From the NCBI RefSeq assembly GCF_050003625.1, contig NC_134398.1:83515983-83579982 (forward strand): a DNA stretch of 64,000 nucleotides, read 5' to 3'. This DNA is from Haematobia irritans (taxonomy: Eukaryota > Arthropoda > Insecta > Diptera > Muscidae). Of this stretch, positions 1 through 11,779 are shown piece after piece (positions within the stretch are counted from its first letter, which is position 1; every line of letters begins with the position of its first letter). The notes beneath the pieces are model-generated. The model was given only the letters and a program-made list of their open reading frames with translations, searched no databases and had not been told where the DNA came from. Position numbers and translations under genes: made by a program.

Positions 1-53
1 GCATGTCTGCCTTGCATGCAAAGGGTCGTGGGTTCAATCCCTGTTCCGACCGA
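1..53 (+). repeat. 3' part of a tRNA-derived SINE head (window edge)
   Basis: The stretch contains an anticodon-arm-like CCTTGCATGCAAAGG followed by a B-box-like GGGTTCAATCCC. It closely resembles the head of the SINE at 46911-47217 read on its minus strand, which shares GTCGTGGGTTC and CGACCGAACA. The A-box half lies outside the window. It is not a functional tRNA: the acceptor arm is absent and the sequence continues into AT-rich DNA. Confidence 0.55.
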
Positions 54-446
54 ACATCATTGTTTGTTTAATTTACACATTTATATTTATACTATATTAA
101 ATTTTTATAATGAAACTTCGAAATGTGGGTTATTAAAGATTTAGAGTCAGAAAGGAACAGTGCTTTATGTAAACGAAATGGACTGAGGTTTTGGATAAAA
201 TATTATTTTTTTATTGCAAAAATAACAATTTTGTAACAAAAAACTGTTTTTGGTATAAAAGTTTGAAATTTTGGAAGGAATTCAAAAACTCTAACAAAAG
301 AAGAACGTGGAGTCGAGTATAAACATACAAAAATAATTTCATAATATACACATTAATTTATTTAGTCGTGAACAGTTTTTTACTAGCATTTAACACAATT
401 TTAAATGCATTTAAAACTTATCGTGTTTTGTACTTAAATTAATTTT
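54..446. other. AT-rich spacer, nothing recognised
   Basis: No open frame of note, no terminal inverted repeat and no recognisable family was seen here. Confidence 0.5.
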
Positions 447-1923
447 TATACCCACCACCATAGAATGGTGACGGGGGTATAATAAGTTTGTCATTCCGTT
501 TGTAACACATCGAAATATTGATTTCCGATCATATAAAGTATATACATTCTTGATCAGGGAGAAATTCTGTCCGTCTGTCTGTTGTAATCACGCTACAGCC
601 TTCAATAATGGCGCTTTGTCCTGAAATTTGGCACAGATTCGTCTTTTGTTTGCAGGCAGGTCATGGGCTATATCGGTCCAAGTTTTGATATAGTCCCCAT
701 ATATAAAAAATATAAAAAAAAATCTAGATGTATTTTAGGACCATCCAAAAGTGTACCGAAAATGGTGCCTATCGGTCCATATTTTGGTATAGCCCCCATA
801 TGGACCGATTTCCCGATTTTGCTTCTTGTGCGTCTAGAAAGCGTATTTTCTATCCGATTTGCCTGAAATTGGAAATCTAGAGGTATTCTAGGGCCATAAA
901 GAGGTGTGCCGAAAATAGGGTGCATCGGTCCATTTTTTGATATAGCTCCCATATAGACCGATCTCCCGATTTTATTTCTTGGTCTTCTAGAATCCGTAAT
1001 TTTCACCCAATTTGCCTCAAATCGGAAATCTAGAGGTATTCTAGGACTTTAAAGACGTGTGCTGAAAATGGTGAGTATCGGTCGATGTTTTGATATAGCC
1101 CCCATATAAACCGATCTCCCGATTTTATTTCTTGGGCTTCTAGAATCCGTAGTTTTTATCCAATTTGCCTGAAATTGGAAATTTAGAGGTAGTCTAGGAC
1201 CATAAAGGGGTGTGCCGAATATATTGAGTATCGGTACAGTTTTTGATATATATATAGCCCCCTTATAAACCGGCCCTCCGATTTGGGGTCTAGATTCTAG
1301 AACTACAATTAAATGTGCTGAATACTGTGTGTATCCTTCCATGTTTTGTTATAGCCCCCATTACACCGAACTCCCGATTTAACTCCTAGGGTTTCTAGAA
1401 ATTGTAGTTTTTATCCGATTTGCCACAAATTGAAAATATAGTGGCATTTTAGACCCATAACAAAGTGTATATGATTTAGTTTTATCGGTCCATTTGGTAA
1501 GACCTCCATATAGACCGATTTCATTTATTGAGGGTATAGAATCATAAAAATTGCTTGAAACTGAATGCAAAATTTTCAGATTTTACTTCTCGTAGTCGTT
1601 TAAATAATTGGGATGAAAATCCACAGATTATAGATTTCAAATCAAGGCGTTATTTCATCATTTTCTTGCACTTACAAGAGACGTTTATGATTCCTCTAAA
1701 ACTCAAACAAAAAATGGTTCTTATAAATTCTGAATCAGATCTAGTCTTCATAGGTAAAATCTTTACATTTATCTGTGGGAAACGTACTGGTTGAAATGAT
1801 CTGCTTGGGAAAATATCTGTCATCAAACCCCCCTGAAATTTTGAAAGGAAATTATTATATTTGATTCATGGTGGTAGGTATTTAAGATTCGGCTCGGCCG
1901 AACCTACTACTATATATACTTGT
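447..1923. mobile_element. INE-1/DINE-like non-autonomous repeat (subfamily 1)
   Basis: It starts at TATACCCACCACC, with a small stem-loop (ACCACCATAGAATGGTGACGG). It has the typical CGTCTGTCTG block at about 570-585 and then some five diverged ~130-150-bp internal repeats, each with a 'gatatagcccccatataga' core and 'ccgatctcccgattt'. It ends near 1923 after a short palindrome (TTCGGCTCGGCCGAA). This architecture matches dipteran INE-1/DINE (Helentron-derived) repeats. No protein is encoded; the short open frames are translations of the sub-repeats. Confidence 0.6.
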
Positions 1924-2784
1924 TACCTTTAAGGCCGGTATTCTTTTTAAAGAAAATAAACTTTTTCAATTGTTTTAGAGGAACTAAACTTTGTTTTTAT
2001 ACATTTTACTGTTTACTTTTTCACTATTTCCTCCTTTTTTCATTTTACTGTCCCAACTCTAAAAAGAGTATAGTACCCTTTCGTTATTTTTATGAAGACC
2101 CCTTTGTATTTTTTTTTATTTTCCACCGTTTTTTTTTTAATTTCCTTTGCCTGAATATTTTGACTTATTCCTCGTACGTTCCGATTTCTTGTAACGAACC
2201 AAGAAAAAAATTGTGCCCATAATGCCAAAATGATAAACAAAACACATGTCCACACATACATAAAATGCTGCTGTCAAGGCGAAAACACATGCAGTTTTTT
2301 TAAATGTCTATTCTCTTGGTTCCGAATGTCTATTCTCTTTACTCCGAATACTCATTCTAATATTCAAATTAAATAATATTTAGACTTAAGCATATCAAAT
2401 TTTTGGCCGTATCATAAAACAGTTTTCCGAAACAACATACAAGCGATTTCACAGAAATTGCTCTCTTTTGATTCTCTCGCTGGGTTATGTTGATACCTTT
2501 CGTCAACCCTCCTGGTTTCCATCTCTATTTCTTTCTCTATACTCTCTCTCTGTCACTCTCTGAATAAAATATCACAACATATTTGTAAATTTATATATGT
2601 TTACATTCACACATATTATTTTCATGAAACATTCAACCTATGTGTCCCAAACATTTAGTGTTAGTTTAGGAACATTACATTTGTGCACTTAAATATATTG
2701 TGTTTAAAAATTGTGCCCGAAACACATTTTGTTTATATCGGAACATATGAAAAACATATTTTTCTAACAGTACACATATTGGAA
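1924..2784. other. AT-rich spacer with one isolated Harbinger-like terminus
   Basis: At 1929-1940 the sequence TTA-AGGCCGGTA matches the target duplication and terminus of the MITEs at 15118-15548 and 36399-36775. No matching opposite end was found, so this is a solo or truncated end. The remainder has no recognised gene. Confidence 0.4.
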
Positions 2785-4590
2785 AACTTTTTTAAAAGCT
2801 GTTCTTTGCTCGACTAGAACCTCTTGTTCACCAGCTCAATTTAATACCAAGTCATCAATTTGGGTTTCGAAAGAAACACTCAACAGTGGAACAAATCCAT
2901 AGAGTGACCCAAGTTATAGAAGAAAAAAAAGTATGCTCAGCAGTATTTCTAGATATTTCACAAGCCTTCTATGGGATATGGCACGATCGTCTCTTACAAA
3001 AACTCAAAAGTCTTCTTCCGAAGCACTTTTGCGACATTTTGTCATCTTATCTAAATGATAGATTTTTTCGAGTGCGATATGAAAATGAGTATTCGGATTT
3101 ACATCCTATTAAGTCTGGTGTACCCCAAGGAAGTATACTGGGACCCATACTATACCTACTATATACACACGACGTTCCACTAGAAAACGACTGTTTTATT
3201 GGCACTTTTGCTGACGATACAGTCTTAATGTCATCTACAATTTGCTGACGATACAGTCTTAAATCAACAACAGAATCGACAAAACGCTTACAAAAATGCC
3301 TTAATTGCGTAGCTAAATGGACAGAGAATTGGGGTCTAAAACTGAACAGTGAAAAATCCACCCATGTTGATTTTGCTCATATAAGAACTAATTACAAACC
3401 CTTATACATAAAAAACAAATAAATTCCACACTCAAACTCAACCAAATATTTGGGAATGTTGCTAGATTGCAAACTAAATTGGAAAGAACATGTAGAAAAG
3501 AAACGAGATGAGATGGAAATAAAATATAGAAACCTACATTTGCTAGTAGGTAGAAACTCAATTTTATCGTTGGATAACAAATTGATGATTTACCAACAAG
3601 GCCTGAAACCAATATGGCTCTACGGAATACAGATATGGGGATGTGCGAAAAATAACATAATTGAAAAAATTCAAGTCTTTCAAAAGAAAGTTATTCGGCA
3701 AGCGGTAAATGCACAATGGTTTATCCGAAATAGTGATCTTCATAGAGACTGAACATCAAATACGTCAAGGAAGAAATAACATCCTACTCCAAAAAACACC
3801 AAGAACGACTTCAGGCACATCAAAATGTGGAATAGAGGTGTGCGCGTGACACGAAATTATCTTGACACGCGTGAATCACGTGAGTCGTGAATAAAATCTG
3901 AAGCAACTCTCGTGAATGTGCGTAAATGGGACTAAAACAAATATGTCATGCGTGAGTGTGAGTGAGTAATAAAATCGGTTCGTGAAAATTTCTGCAAAAT
4001 CACGCTCACGAAAAAAAATCAAGATTTAATTCTTACTCGTATGTTAACTGAAATTGATTTAGTTGTCGAACTATATTTTATTTATGAATTTTATTACCCT
4101 TGCTCATTCCCGATGGGAAAATGCCATGAGTCTCGTGAATTTGTCGTGGATCACGTGAATTGTCGTGAATCGTGCGTGAGCGTGAGTCTGTAAAAGTACT
4201 TCGTGCGTGAGCGTGCGTGATTACTGCTTTTCATTTCGTGAATGTGCGTGACTGGGAGTGGCTACGACACTTATCGTGCGTGAGCGTGCGTGAATAAATA
4301 TTTGTCTTCGTGAATGTGCGTGAGTGTGAGAGAAATTTCACTCACGCGCACACCTCTAATGTCGAAGCAACCAAGCCACACGATTTACTAAACCGGTTCA
4401 TCAATTGGTAACACATTATCATTTTTTTCTTTCTCTTTAACCTTAATTTAATTTTGTTTTATTAAATTAAGTTCTTACATTTAAAAACACACTGACATAA
4501 ACTACTAGTTAGTCACAACTGTAAAAAGACTAGTTGTAGTAATATAATAGGCATGTAATACAATATTTGTGCTTAAATAAAAAAAACCCT
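2785..4590 (+). pseudogene. Jockey-clade LINE reverse transcriptase, 5'-truncated and broken
   Basis: Only the second half of a LINE ORF2 remains. Readable RT blocks in order are IPSHQFGFRKKHST (about 2845), FLDISQAF (2945), GVPQGSILGPILY (about 3118), the catalytic FADD at about 3206-3217 (F for the usual Y), then LGMLLDCKLNWKEH (about 3450) and the thumb region to 3750. Defects include a stop in LF*KLFF near 2800, a 34-bp tandem duplication covering the FADD codons that shifts the frame, and later stops and frameshifts. The C-terminal tail (HQERLQAHQNVE / EATKPHDLLNRF) is split by the hAT MITE at 3833-4358. An A-rich 3' end lies near 4575-4590. Jockey clade is the best fit by eye; the element cannot be active. 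Confidence 0.75.
3833..4358. mobile_element. hAT-type MITE with CGTGNGTG sub-terminal repeats
   Basis: It has perfect 17-bp terminal inverted repeats TAGAGGTGTGCGCGTGA at 3833 and at 4358 (reverse complement). It is flanked by an 8-bp duplication, atgtggaa at 3825-3832 and atgtcgaa at 4359-4366, with one mismatch. The interior carries dozens of cgtgagtg/gtgcgtga words. Eight-bp duplications and GAGGTG-type ends are hAT features. No ORF is present. It interrupts the C-terminal codons of the surrounding LINE. Confidence 0.8.
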
Positions 4591-4729
4591 TAGCTTTGGC
4601 ACAATATACATATGTAAATATATCATTTTTGACACTCTTGCCATTTCAACAATATTTATCCGATTATTATGAAATTTGGACTCAGTGGCAAATTTTTCGT
4701 GCTCTTTCGTAATATGTACAAATTTAACA

Positions 4730-5252
<523 letters not shown>

Positions 5253-5255
5253 AAA

Positions 5256-5552
5256 CGACAGTTTGAGATCATGCTAAATTTTATGAAGGAGCATCCGCAG
5301 TTGGCTAAGGGTTACATCAAAGCTCCGGAAGCCAAACAAGCCACCAATAATTAATGGTCTCGATTGACAGAAGAGCTAAATGCAGCCGGTCCCCCAATGC
5401 GGGAAATGGTCAGTTTGAAAAAGGTATGCAATTGATAGTTTGCCCATAAATGGAAATTAATTATTTCTTTTTAGGTTTGAGCGGATCACAAGACCCATCT
5501 TAAGGGCAAACGACGAAAGAATCGAATTAAAGAGAGATATGTTAGAAATTGA
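5256..5552 (+). pseudogene. Myb/SANT-like (zeste-type, Myb_DNA-bind_5) domain relic, two exons
   Basis: Exon 1 (5256-5423) reads [19 protein letters not shown]..., then a TAA before WSRLTEELNAAGPPMREM. A 51-bp GT..AG intron (5424-5474, gtatgc...tttttag) follows. Exon 2 (5475-5552) reads V*ADHKTHLKGKRRKNRIKE, where the stop replaces the expected Trp of the VWADHK block. This is the N-terminal DNA-binding domain of fly zeste-like proteins, often paired with Harbinger-type transposons. Two in-frame stops make it a relic. Its upstream exon, if any, has been replaced by the (TA)n tract. Confidence 0.65.
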
Positions 5553-6378
5553 AATAAACCTATGGATTACTAAATAAATGAATAAATGATTACTAATAAA
5601 TGCATGTTATAGATTGTTTTTTATTTGATTTCTTAGAGATTGGGCTATGGCTCATCTTCATTTTCCATCCAAAGGGCAAACGAATCCATTTTTGTAACGC
5701 ACAAATATTATTTACTTTTTATTTTAATTGTTTTGACATTTCATGTAATAGATGTTGCCAACTCTGAATAAAACATTCGAAAGTACTGCCAAAAATGTTA
5801 AGAAATAGTGAAATCACTTTTCACTCGATTCAAAACTCTTACATGGTAAGACTATAAATTCGGATCGAATACAACTTTCGAGTTGTTCAAACTTTCGTAA
5901 CCCCCCTGTTCGTACATCAATACCTTTATGGTATAGATAATAATACCGCTTAGGTGTTATTTTCATTACCATATTGGTACTTTCATAATACCGAAAGCTA
6001 CTTTCATGCTTTGCGTACCGGCTGTACCATTCGGTATTGACATTGTACCATATGGGGTAGGCTAACTATCAATAACGTACGGTATCGTTTTGAGACCGTA
6101 TGGTAATAATTTTTCTATGGGTGCAGCAACAAAAAAAATGGTATAATTTCAGCAGAAAAGAATTCAAAGAAGGAAACACAGCAATCGCAGCACTCTCGTT
6201 TGTTGGCAGTGCCGAAAATGCCCGCAATTTGCCTCTATGCGTGGCGCTATTTCCACAACAAAATTCGACGCCTTTTCGCACTTTTGCCTGTTTTTTTTTA
6301 GAAAAGAACCTAAAAAGTACATTTTCGGGCAAAAGGTGTTAACGGCACATCTACCAATTACAGTAGTTTACACCAAAA
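5553..6378. other. AT-rich spacer, no gene recognised
   Basis: 5590-5900 shows nothing recognisable. 5930-6120 is rich in GGTAT/ATACC words in both orientations, suggesting part of an unclassified inverted-repeat element. The open frames at 6069-6342 lack recognisable motifs and overlap on both strands. Confidence 0.35.
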
Positions 6379-6694
6379 ATGTACATTGGATGAGAGGTGA
6401 CTTTTATGTATTTTCATCTGCTGAATCCGAAAATAAAGGTTACAAATTTTTTATGGAACAGTTTTTGAGATATCTTTATATTTTAAGTTTTTCGTCCTTT
6501 TTAACATCTCAATACCTTGTATTTATGTACTAACAACCATATTATCGGACATTTCTAGCTCGAGATATGATTTTTCTAGTGGAAAACTAAAAATATAAGG
6601 ATATCTCAAAAACTGTTTAAAAAAATTTTGCCTTTATTTTCGAATTCAGCAGATGAAAATACATAAAAAATGTCACCTCTCATCAAATGTACAT
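6379..6694. repeat. Fold-back repeat, ~110-bp arms
   Basis: The left arm starts ATGTACATTGGATGAGAGG (6379) and runs to about 6500. The right arm is its reverse complement, from about 6585 to CAAATGTACAT (6694). Shared blocks include 'tgtattttcatctgctgaat' and 'gagatatc'. The loop is about 90 bp. Flanking duplication is unclear. Probably a MITE of unknown superfamily. Confidence 0.7.
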
Positions 6695-6728
6695 GAAAAA
6701 ATATTATTTTGTAAACTTGTGTTATCTA

Positions 6729-7332
6729 GGGCTGTCATTCGGAAACGATTTTTTTAAATCCTGGGATTCGGGATTTCTAAATACAGAATTGCAGGATCCC
6801 GGGATTTTTTACGGGATCCTGAAATTTTCGGGATTCTCTAAATATTTTATGTAATAACAATCTACATCGCCAAAAAATTGTTGTACATTAAACCAATTTA
6901 ATTTCATTCAATTTTATTGACTAAAAATAACAAAAGAACATAAGAGTTAATTAAAAAAAACAATTACAAATTGCTATAGTACTTAAGAAACACTTAGTTC
7001 AACTGAACAATGTGATGAAAAGAAAAACAAAAAATTATAACAAAAATAAAACCCAATTTCATATCACTATCTTACTCAGCAAAACATTTTAAGTATATTT
7101 TCGTACACTTGCGTTAATCCTTTTGTACTGCATCGTTTTAATTAACTTCTTAAATCTATCAAGGCATCCAAATTTTTATCAAATAAACTCGATCTTGCCA
7201 TATTTTTGACCGACATTTTATCATTGCTTTTTATTTTATGTGACACAAATTCCATTTCACATGAACTCATTGTTCAAAGGATGTTCTTATCGTTTAGTTA
7301 GATTTTTGATGAAATTGTGCTTTTTATAGTAT
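6729..7332. other. Possible hAT-like end (TAGGGCTGTCATTCGG) plus degraded coding on the minus strand
   Basis: TAGGGCTGTCATTCGG at 6727 is followed by a CGGGATCC-rich sub-terminal zone (6750-6835), as seen at hAT ends. On the minus strand around 7140-7290 a short readable stretch (MSSCEMEFVSHKIKSNDK) could be transposase debris, but I cannot assign it. The far terminus was not found. Confidence 0.3.
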
Positions 7333-9215
7333 CCCAGCAAAAAAAATTTGGAAGTTCTTCGCAAGGCACAACTTTAAAAGAACTTCCAAAAATGCTCTCC
7401 CAAAGACGTTCTTTATTTTAACTGCACAGGAAGTTCATTTGAGTCGATTTATTTATAACTCGCTTTTCTCATATTTTTAATGGGAAATTTATTGTTTTGT
7501 GTTTCAAATAGTTTAAAAACATATTAGGAATTAATAAAATGGTACAAATTATTTAAATTTATCAGAAAAAAAGCTAAATCCTTTGTAGAAAAATTTCGAA
7601 TTTTTGAAAATATTTGATCAAAAAGTTCCAGACAAGCGTTATAATGCATTAAAAATCATAAAAAATTTTGAAAATTATTTATTTGTCAAAATATCACAAA
7701 ATTTCTTAATTCACATCCAAAACACTGAATTCGCTTCACACCTTAAGAAGTGATTCTTCACACCTTAAGAAGTGCATCGGCTGTTGAAATGGTGAACATC
7801 CGTCCTATGACAAGCCCATGTTAAATTCATCGCTTCTGCGTCAATTTGGCGTTGTGTTTTATCCAATTTAATGGAAAAATACTAACTTGGATGGATTAAT
7901 ATAAGGAACAATGCCCCACTGTATAATCCTGCCCAGGATATTTTGGTATCGGGAGAAAGGGCGTGTCGTGTACTTTATGTCTAAAAAGCCACTGTGCAAT
8001 CCTGCCCAGGATATTTTGGTATCAGGAGAATATAGACACATAGCCATAAAGTACACGTCACGCCCTTTCTTCTGATACCAAAATATCCTGGGCAGGATTG
8101 CACAGTGGGCCAGTTTTCTTTATATTTCTATCATAGTTTGTATTTTTCCTATTAACTTGAATAAAACACAATTTTCTGGATTGATTTCGAATATAGAAAA
8201 TTTTTGCATAAAATTGGACAAAACACAAATTTCTGGATTGGTATTGAATATAAAAACCTTTTAGGCATAAAGTGCACGCCACGCCCTTTCTCCCGATACT
8301 AAAATATCCTGGGCAGTTTTGCACAGTGGCCTGAATTTATAAAAATTAAGGATCCATTACTGCGGTTTTATTTCTACAATATCCCAATCGTTATTGTGTT
8401 TTTGATCTATATGGCCTTATTTTCTGAAAGTGCGCTCCTAGGCCTTTATTATGGCATCAAATTGGTCGCTTAGTTAATTTATTATCGGTCAAAAGTAGTC
8501 AAAATATATATAACCATTTTTTGGACGCCTTAGCATAACTCAATTAACCCATTCGGTGCGCGGCTAAATCTGTCTGGTTTGTGTCTTAGCTATTTACAAT
8601 TTATCTTCACTCACTGAGTACCCAGTAAAAAAAGCGTCGCCAAAAAAGTAGTGAAAATGTTCTTTTTGGATCCGGAAGTAGTGCAAAATTGGCGCAGAAG
8701 CGACAAATTTAACAAGAGCTTGGCATAGGACGGATGTCCACCATATCAACAGCCGTTGCACTGAATTTGCATCACTTCTTACTCTGTGATTTAAATTCAG
8801 TGTTTTGGATGTGAATTAAAAAATGTTGTCATATTTTGACACATAAGTAATTTTTATAATTTTTATGATTTTTAATGCATTCTAACGCTTGTCCGAGACG
8901 TTTGAATTAAAATATTTTGAAAAATTTACAATATTTCTTGAATGGATTTAGATTTTTTTTCGACAAAATTTCAATAATTTGTACCATTTTATTAAAGCTT
9001 ACTCTGTTTTTAACTTTTTTGATTTTTTTGGTTTTAACCTTTTTGAAACAAAAAAATTAAATTTACCCATTAAAAATAAGAAAAAAGCGAGTTATAAATA
9101 ATTGAATTAAAAGAACTTCCTGTATAGTTGAAATAAAGAACATCTTTGGGAGTACATCTTTTGGAAGTGCTTTTAAAGTTGTGCCTTTGGAAGAACTTCC
9201 ACTTTTTTTGCTGGG
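7333..9215. mobile_element. Long-TIR DNA element, CCCAGCAAAAAAA termini
   Basis: The termini CCCAGCAAAAAAA (7333) and its complement ending at 9215 begin inverted arms of about 520 bp. Paired blocks include 'ggaagttctt' near both ends, 'catccaaaacactgaattc' (7709) with 'gaattt..aatcaga'-type counterparts near 8800, and 'cggctgttgaaatggtgaaca' versus its complement near 8740. The flanks are TAT/TAT, compatible with a short target duplication. There is no transposase; the middle is occupied by the repeat at 7916-8329 and unassigned sequence at 8330-8640. Confidence 0.7.
7916..8329. mobile_element. Palindromic MITE (CCACTGTGCA) nested in itself
   Basis: The unit CCACTGTGCAATCCTGCCC...ctttatg occurs four times: 7916 (+), 7989 (+), ending 8108 (-) and ending 8329 (-). 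The pattern is an outer palindromic element 7916-8329 interrupted by an inner 120-bp palindromic copy 7989-8108. The terminus CCACTGTGC/GCACAGTGG is shared. It lies in the centre of the long-TIR element. Confidence 0.65.
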
Positions 9216-9302
9216 TATTATTATATATTTCATTTTAACGAAAATTAATAAATTATCCAAATTCATAGAATTTTGGCTTTGTCTTTCAATTAGAAGTTGG
9301 GA
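9216..9302. repeat. Fragment of family A (internal part)
   Basis: 'aattttggctttg(t/a)ctttca' and the following 'agaagttggga' match family A at 17805-17840 and, reversed, at 34050-34100. The fragment is bounded on the left by the CCCAGC element and on the right by the LINE 3' end. Confidence 0.5.
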
Positions 9303-10206
9303 TGATTAGGTTGGGTTATAGAGGATGACACCAAATCCGTAGTACGGAAAAATGGTGTCCACTTAGACCATGCTGGTCCATTGTGGTTCCTCATGGTTGT
9401 TTCTTTCCTCTTCGACATCTGTCTTCCTCTGCCCTGGTCGGTCACATCTCCTTTACGGTTCTCTAGGGTTTCCATCCTGAAGCCTTGATAAATGCGAGTA
9501 CATCCTTTAAATTACAGTCCCGTACCTCAGTAATATCCTGAAAGAAAAAAGAGCCCAGTATCTTGTTTTTTTTTTCTAAAAGATAATGCCGGACACTGGC
9601 ACAGAAAATGGTAAGAGTCTTCTGTAGCCTACGGGTCAAGGCACTATCTACAAATATCATCGGCCCTTAAGCTAATCCTTACCATATGCTTCCCAAGAGT
9701 ATTGTGTCCCGTGATGATGCCTATCAATGGCCTCAAATCCTCTCTATTCGTCGCCATTAGAAATCCTGAGTTCCTATTACTCTTATCGCTCCATATCAGC
9801 TTGGTCTGCTCGCAACCCCAAGAGGAATTCCATCGTTCCTTCCACAGTTCATCATATTTAGTATATAAAGATAGCGTTGGAAAAACGTCCGTGAAGATGC
9901 TATCCGTGCCGCGTGCACCTTCCTTTGCCAGTACATCTGCCTCCTCATTGCCCCTTATTCCATAATGTCCAAGTACCCAGCACAGAGTTATATTATGCTG
10001 TTCAGCGATAACCCTGAGATCTCTACGACAGCGGCTGACTACCTTCGACGTTATGTTTGTATCATCCAAGGTCTTCATTGCTGCCTGACTGTCGATGAAG
10101 AAGCAGATATCGCTTCTGAATATCGGCCTCATCAACAGGAGCTTCGAAGCTTTGGCAATAGCAAGTACATCCGCCTGTAAGATACTGCATGTGTTGTCCA
10201 TTCCAT

Positions 10207-10999
10207 CCCTGCCAACATTTTTTGAATTTGGGGGCGCTTCTGAGAATCCCCACTACGTCGAAAACAGTCGTATACGATATCCAAAATTCCTCGGAAAAGC
10301 GCCGTCACTATTGAGAAGTTATACCACGCTGAGTTACTACAAAAAAGTATCGCATGAGTGCAATAATTAGGTGCCTTTTTTAATAAATTTAGAACGACCC
10401 CAATGAGAGCCCCTTCAAACAATCAGAAAAAATGCATTTTAAGATAGTTGTAAAAGAATCATTGTGGCCAAGTAAAACACGACTTTTTAGATGATTATTG
10501 TTATTAAACATTTATAAATTCTCATAAATATAACATTTATACGACTATCACATCACATTTAACATATTTTTATGCATTAATAAAAGATTGATGTTGAGTT
10601 ACAAGTTGCAAGTTACATGTTGTAGCATCTATCTGTCAGTGCTTTTATTCCCAATGGAGGCAGCGTGTCTGGAAAAATATTTGAAAAACTATCACTTTAT
10701 TCCATTTCGAAAGTCAAAATATGTTTCACCAATATACCTTTCACAATTTTAAGCGAAATAACTATGTTTTCAGCACTTCATTATCATTTTTATTTAAATA
10801 AAATATAAGAAGCTAGTTGTGCTTGGTGTTTCACAAAATATAAAATGGCTCTTGTAACAATAGTGATGGCAAAATACTTCCATGTACATTTTGTACTTTT
10901 TGATATGTTTACCCCATCACAGTTGGCGATAGTTGCAGTGTCACTTACGAGTCTGTGATAGCGATGAGGATGAAATGGAACGTTGAAATGCTGGCAGGG
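10207..10999. mobile_element. CCCTGCCAGCATT-terminus non-autonomous element, copy 1
   Basis: Ends CCCTGCCAACATTTTTTG (10207) and AATGCTGGCAGGG (10999) form a 13-bp imperfect inverted repeat. Copies 2 (16569-17780) and 3 (53698-54481, inverted) share the full length. It is flanked by AT on both sides. Collapsing that dinucleotide restores the RNase H frame (ESY-GMDNTC). No transposase is encoded. Confidence 0.8.
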
Positions 11000-11116
11000 A
11001 TATGACTCCCTAATTCCTAGCTCCTCGCAGTAAATACCACTGCCCGTGCCTTCAGCCATCTTCGATCCGTCCGTATAAATATTCAGATCTTCAAAAAGTA
11101 TGCGCTTTTCCTCCCA

Positions 11117-11714
11117 CACACAAAAAGTTTTTTTTATTTCAATCACGAAATTCACGGATTCAATCATTTATTTTATTGAAATGTCTTCAATCACAAAAAT
11201 GATAGTATCAATCACCCATTTTGATTGAAAACAAACACGATTAATTGTGTGATTGAATCAATTAAAATCGTAATTGGTTTTTGACAAAAATTCAATCAAT
11301 GTTTTAATTGAATCAATCAACATTTTAATTAATTTCGCGACAAAAATCAATCACCTATTTGATTGATTAAATTAAATAATTAATTGAAATTGGCAATAAA
11401 TTTGGACCAAAAAAAATATTTTTGCGCCCCCTAACTCTTATTCAGTTTTATTTCCATCATAAAGGTGATTGAATCAATCACATGTTTAATTGGGAAAGGT
11501 TTGTAATTGAAAATTATTTCCGAATTGATTAACAAATTGATTGAATCAATTAATATTTTAATTGGAAACGAAGCAAATATCAATCATTTTTTAATTGGAT
11601 TTTATTCGGATTTGATTAAATAATTAATTGAATCAATTAACATATTAATTGAATCCGTTTTCAAATTCAATTAAGTGTTTAATTAAAAAAATGTTGGTGA
11701 TAATTTTTTGTGTG
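11117..11714. mobile_element. MITE, CACACAAAAA termini, (T)TGATTCAATTAA-rich, short copy
   Basis: Termini CACACAAAAAG and TTTTTTGTGTG flank an interior built from alternating 'attgaatcaattaa' and 'aatcaatcac' words. The same family, in a 2.1-kb form, is at 59684-61769. It interrupts the minus-strand LINE just upstream of its RNase H domain; CA occurs on both sides. Confidence 0.7.
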
Positions 11715-11779
11715 CAGTCATCTACACTTGGGAAAATCTATCTTAGCTTGCCCTCATATACATGCTGGGTCGCCCTATA

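Larger units (their letters stand above)
9296..11779 (-). pseudogene. LINE (R1/I-like) RNase H and C-terminal region, interrupted
   Basis: Read on the minus strand from 11779. A piece ...YEGKLR lies at 11715-11779. After a MITE (11117-11714) comes the RNase H start EEKRILFEDLNIYTDGSKMAEG (about 11030-11110), running to ELGIRESY at 11000. A second MITE (10207-10999) follows, then GMDNTCSILQADVLAIAKAS, FFIDSQAA, a WVLGHYGIRGNEEAD block and the C-terminus (DVLAFIKASGWKP). The RNase H acidic triad is D (YTDGS), D in place of the usual E (LQADV) and D (FIDSQ). The region between 9660 and 9644 is frameshifted. The 3' UTR runs to about 9296 (AACCCAACCTAATC). Only the end of the ORF2 survives, so it is inactive. 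Confidence 0.75.

Noticed and set aside
1..53. A functional tRNA-Ala gene (TGC-like anticodon)
   Set aside because: The acceptor stem cannot be formed on the 3' side and the same sequence heads a SINE at 46911-47217.
663..1570. Several 60-110-codon frames with recurring 'IGRSVYMGAISK' type segments
   Set aside because: They translate the internal sub-repeats of the INE-like element; the protein repeats mirror the DNA repeats and no domain is present.
6100..6533. Overlapping plus-strand frames of 80-98 codons
   Set aside because: No motif; they run into the fold-back repeat and an opposite-strand frame of similar size exists.
7890..8332. CRISPR-like array of repeated ~60-bp units
   Set aside because: The units alternate orientation and end in inverted repeats, as in nested palindromic MITEs; eukaryotic context.
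9702..10370. Plus-strand frames opposite the RNase H relic
   Set aside because: Shadows of the minus-strand LINE coding sequence, where all motifs lie.
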